From NCBI GenBank assembly GCA_013314755.1, contig JABUFA010000009.1, positions 1 to 64,000 of the forward strand: a stretch of 64,000 nt of DNA. Direction: 5' to 3'. Below are positions 62,220-64,000 of this stretch, in pieces. Origin of the DNA: Chthonomonadia bacterium. Its GTDB lineage: Bacteria > Armatimonadota > HRBIN16. The position numbers and the translations under genes were made by a program. Each line of letters opens with the position of its first letter. Position 1 is the first letter of the stretch. A model generated the notes under the pieces. That model was given only the letters and a program-made list of their open reading frames with translations. It made no database searches and had not been told where the DNA came from.

Positions 62220-62822
62220 ATGGAGAAGGAAGCGATAACGGTTGGGGTGCTGGCACTGCAGGGCGACTTCGAGGCACACCTGCGCATGTTACAGCAATGC
62301 GGGGTGCAGGGGCGCGAAGTGCGCACCGTTCAGCAACTGCGGGAGGTAGATGGCTTAATCATCCCTGGAGGCGAGAGCACCACCATCATCAAGCTGATGC
62401 AGCGCTATGGGTTAGACGAAGCCGTTCGCCAGCGTGCGGCGGAAGGGATGCCGATTTACGGAACCTGCGCGGGGCTTATCGTGATGGCGAGGGAGATTGA
62501 GGGATACCCCCAGCAACCGCGTCTGGGACTGCTGGACGTGGCGGTGGCACGAAACGCCTTTGGAAGACAGGTGGACAGCTTTGAAGTGGACCTGCCTGTG
62601 CCCCGGCTGGGCGAGCACCCCCTGCGTGCGGTGTTTATCCGCGCACCGTACGTTACCCGCACTGGCGAGCAGGTGGAGATACTGGCGAAACTGGACGGCA
62701 AGGTGGTGCTGGTTCAGCAGGCGAACCTGCTGGGCGGGGCGTTTCACCCGGAGCTAACCGATGACCTGCGGTTGCATCGGTACTTTGTGGAGATGGTGCG
62801 TGCCCATCGAAAGCAACAGTGA
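62220..62822 (+). CDS. pdxT: pyridoxal 5'-phosphate synthase glutaminase subunit
   Basis: A 200-residue class I glutamine amidotransferase that supplies ammonia to PdxS in vitamin B6 synthesis. VGVLALQGDFEAHLRML is the family start. IPGGESTTIIKLM is the PdxT signature, with the nucleophile Cys in YGTCAGLIVMA and the His-Glu pair in GAFHPELTDD. PdxS is not in the window. ATG 62220 is preferred over the upstream open frame because it gives the canonical N-terminus. A hairpin overlaps the stop. Confidence 0.96.
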   Translation: MEKEAITVGVLALQGDFEAHLRMLQQCGVQGREVRTVQQLREVDGLIIPGGESTTIIKLMQRYGLDEAVRQRAAEGMPIYGTCAGLIVMAREIEGYPQQPRLGLLDVAVARNAFGRQVDSFEVDLPVPRLGEHPLRAVFIRAPYVTRTGEQVEILAKLDGKVVLVQQANLLGGAFHPELTDDLRLHRYFVEMVRAHRKQQ

Positions 62823-62844
62823 CCGGTGCTCAGACCGGCCACTG
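62817..62844. terminator. bidirectional terminator between pdxT and the LuxR-type gene
   Basis: CAGTGACCGGT (62817-62827, including the pdxT stop) pairs with ACCGGCCACTG (62834-62844) with one mismatch and a six-base loop. The two flanking genes converge here. Confidence 0.65.
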
Positions 62845-62872
62845 CGTGTTAAAGGCTACCGAAAGGGAGCTC

Positions 62873-63148
62873 TCAGGACTCGGCGTAAGGGGGCTTTTGG
62901 GTATCAAAAGGTATCAAACCGAGGCTGGCAGCACGCCGGAACGCCTGAACGCGGTTCGATACCTGCAGCTTGTCGTAGATGTTCGCGAGATGGAAGTCGA
63001 CGGTGCGCTTGCTGACAAAAAGCAGGTCGGCGACCTCCTTGCTGGAGCGTCCCTCGATAATCAGCGAGAGCACCTCAATCTCGCGCTTCGTCAGCTTAAC
63101 CGAGCGCTCATCAGAACCTTTATGCTTCGGTGTAGCCATGGTACTCAT
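62873..63148 (-). CDS. small LuxR/GerE-type helix-turn-helix protein
   Basis: A 91-residue protein that is essentially one LuxR-type DNA-binding domain: LTKREIEVLSLIIEGRSSKEVADLLFVSKRTVDFHLANIYDKLQVSNR (about 19-66). There is no receiver, PAS or autoinducer domain, so it is an orphan effector like GerE. AAAAGGAG lies just before ATG 63148; ATG 63139 is possible. An eight-base inverted repeat lies about 110 bases upstream in the divergent region shared with the ligase-like gene, a plausible operator. Confidence 0.88.
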   Translation of the reverse strand: MSTMATPKHKGSDERSVKLTKREIEVLSLIIEGRSSKEVADLLFVSKRTVDFHLANIYDKLQVSNRVQAFRRAASLGLIPFDTQKPPYAES

Positions 63149-63259
63149 CTGCTCCTTTTAGCTCCTTTCCGTTTTTCGCGCCGCCTCCAGTGGAAATATT
63201 CCATAATCAATGCCCGTTTCACAGCATATTTTCGGGCGCGAAGCGCACGCTCAAGCAAA

Positions 63260-63286
63260 CTGGTAGTGTCACGAGGTAACTACCAG
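63260..63286. promoter_or_regulatory. perfect inverted repeat in the divergent regulatory region
   Basis: CTGGTAGT (63260-63267) and ACTACCAG (63279-63286) are exact complements separated by 11 bases. They lie between the LuxR-type gene and the ligase gene. It could be a binding site for the LuxR-type protein or an RNA hairpin. Confidence 0.45.
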
Positions 63287-63390
63287 GCGTAGATGACTCC
63301 GGTGACATTTACATAGATGCCAGGACGGCGTCACAAGTTCCATTTGTGTGGTTGAATACTGAGCAACATCTGTCAAAGGGAGGAGTTATC

Positions 63391-64000
63391 ATGGATTGGA
63401 CACCGAATCCCGGCAAGGAGTTCACTCGCTCTTACCAGGGACAGGTGTGGGCGCGTTATCCGATACGCACGCACGTGGTTCAGCCCGGTGAGGATATCGG
63501 CGCCATCGTGAAGCAGTACGCACAGCCGCATCTTCAGCAGGGCGATATCCTGGCAATCAGTGAGAAGGTGGTGGCGATATGCCAGAGGCGAGCGTTCCCT
63601 GTGGACGAGATTCATCCTCGTCCGCTGGCGCGATGGCTGAGCCGATATGTTACCAAAACGCCACACGGCATCGGCATCGGCAGTCCGGTCACGATGGAGC
63701 TGGCTCTGCGCGAGGCTGGCGTGTGGCGTATTCTGCTGGCGGCGGCGGTGGCAGCGCTGACCAAACCGCTGGGCATCCGCGGCGTGTTCTACCGTATTGC
63801 GGGGCGCAGTGTGGCGGCGATCGATGGGCCCACCCCCTACACGCTTCCGCCATATAACCGTTATGCCTCTCTGGCTCCAAAGAACCCGGGCAGAGTGGCT
63901 CAAAGCCTCGCCGATGAGCTGGGCGCACCGGTAGCCATCGTCGATGCTAACGATCTGGGTGTGGAGGTGCTTGGCGCCAGTCGCGGGGTAGACCCTCTGC
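63391..64000 (+). CDS. coenzyme F420:L-glutamate ligase-like protein (CofE family), partial
   Basis: An open frame from ATG 63391 runs past the end of the window with no stop; 203 residues are seen. GGGAGGAG lies seven bases before ATG. VVQPGEDIGAIVKQYAQPHLQQGDILAISEKVVAICQ matches the N-terminal block of the F420-0:gamma-glutamyl ligase family, and IVDANDLGVEVLGAS resembles its later nucleotide-binding region. Between them is an unusual insert (about 75-165). Canonical CofE adds glutamates to F420-0; bacteria without F420 carry relatives of unknown role, so the substrate is open. Confidence 0.8.
   Translation, partial: MDWTPNPGKEFTRSYQGQVWARYPIRTHVVQPGEDIGAIVKQYAQPHLQQGDILAISEKVVAICQRRAFPVDEIHPRPLARWLSRYVTKTPHGIGIGSPVTMELALREAGVWRILLAAAVAALTKPLGIRGVFYRIAGRSVAAIDGPTPYTLPPYNRYASLAPKNPGRVAQSLADELGAPVAIVDANDLGVEVLGASRGVDPL

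Overview
The window is about 64 kb of a moderately GC-rich, gene-dense bacterial chromosome. About 60 protein genes can be supported. I see no tRNA, rRNA, CRISPR array or intact insertion sequence. The organism looks like a diderm: it has lpxK (lipid A), a Wzi-type outer-membrane beta-barrel protein, an octaheme c-type cytochrome and a PEP-CTERM remnant. The mix of a large DUF6785-like membrane protein, Gfo/Idh/MocA and TIM-barrel sugar enzymes, a WbsX/GH99-like protein, an F420 ligase-like protein and many REP-like palindromes resembles Armatimonadota. That assignment is an inference made without database searches. Vegetative promoters with near-consensus -10 boxes are common. Several sit so close to the start codon that leaderless mRNAs are likely.

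Layout. 1-11.5 kb (+): TPR protein, nadK, recN, WecG/TagA-type glycosyltransferase, greA, ugd, a second TPR protein, tgt, an HD-domain protein, recF and dciA. 11.4-13.4 kb: lpxK (-), a stand-alone HisKA domain (+) and a SRPBCC protein (-). 13.4-16.3 kb (+): a compact sulfur-transfer operon of a CysM-like enzyme, a JAMM peptidase, and a CysO/MoaD-MoeB-rhodanese fusion. 16.5-28.6 kb: threonine aldolase (-), a serine hydrolase, a sugar isomerase, a 14-TM membrane protein and an oxidoreductase (+), an ECF sigma factor joined through a G9 tract to a membrane-anchored PepSY protein (+), then a minus-strand block of alcohol dehydrogenase, M20 peptidase and GH99-like protein. 28.8-44 kb: DUF2207 and LemA, citrate synthase, ornithine cyclodeaminase-like, nuoB-nuoI, ECF sigma/anti-sigma/HtrA, an octopine dehydrogenase-like protein with a B12-binding protein, icd (-), aroC and an NTF2-like protein. 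44.2-48.8 kb: octaheme nitrite reductase (-), lgt, an RluD-type synthase and upp (+). 48.8-60.6 kb (-): a PEP-CTERM gene remnant and a complete-looking Wzx/Wzy polysaccharide locus. 60.8-64 kb: sialate O-acetylesterase, pdxT, an orphan LuxR-type HTH protein (-) and a CofE-like ligase cut by the window end.

How it fits together. Ugd at 5.6 kb would make the UDP-glucuronate used by the 4-epimerase of the polysaccharide locus. CysM, the JAMM peptidase and the CysO-MoeB-rhodanese fusion form a protein-thiocarboxylate cysteine pathway like that of Mycobacterium, but with the sulfur carrier fused inside its activating enzyme. Citrate synthase and isocitrate dehydrogenase are TCA steps, and NuoB/NuoI are Complex I subunits whose partners lie elsewhere. 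Sigma, anti-sigma and HtrA form an envelope-stress module.

Intergenic DNA is rich in repeats. Three clusters at 17.7, 31.3 and 46 kb are built from the same set of short palindromes in a fixed order. A second family of REP-like hairpins lies at 9.7, 16.3 and 23.2-23.5 kb.
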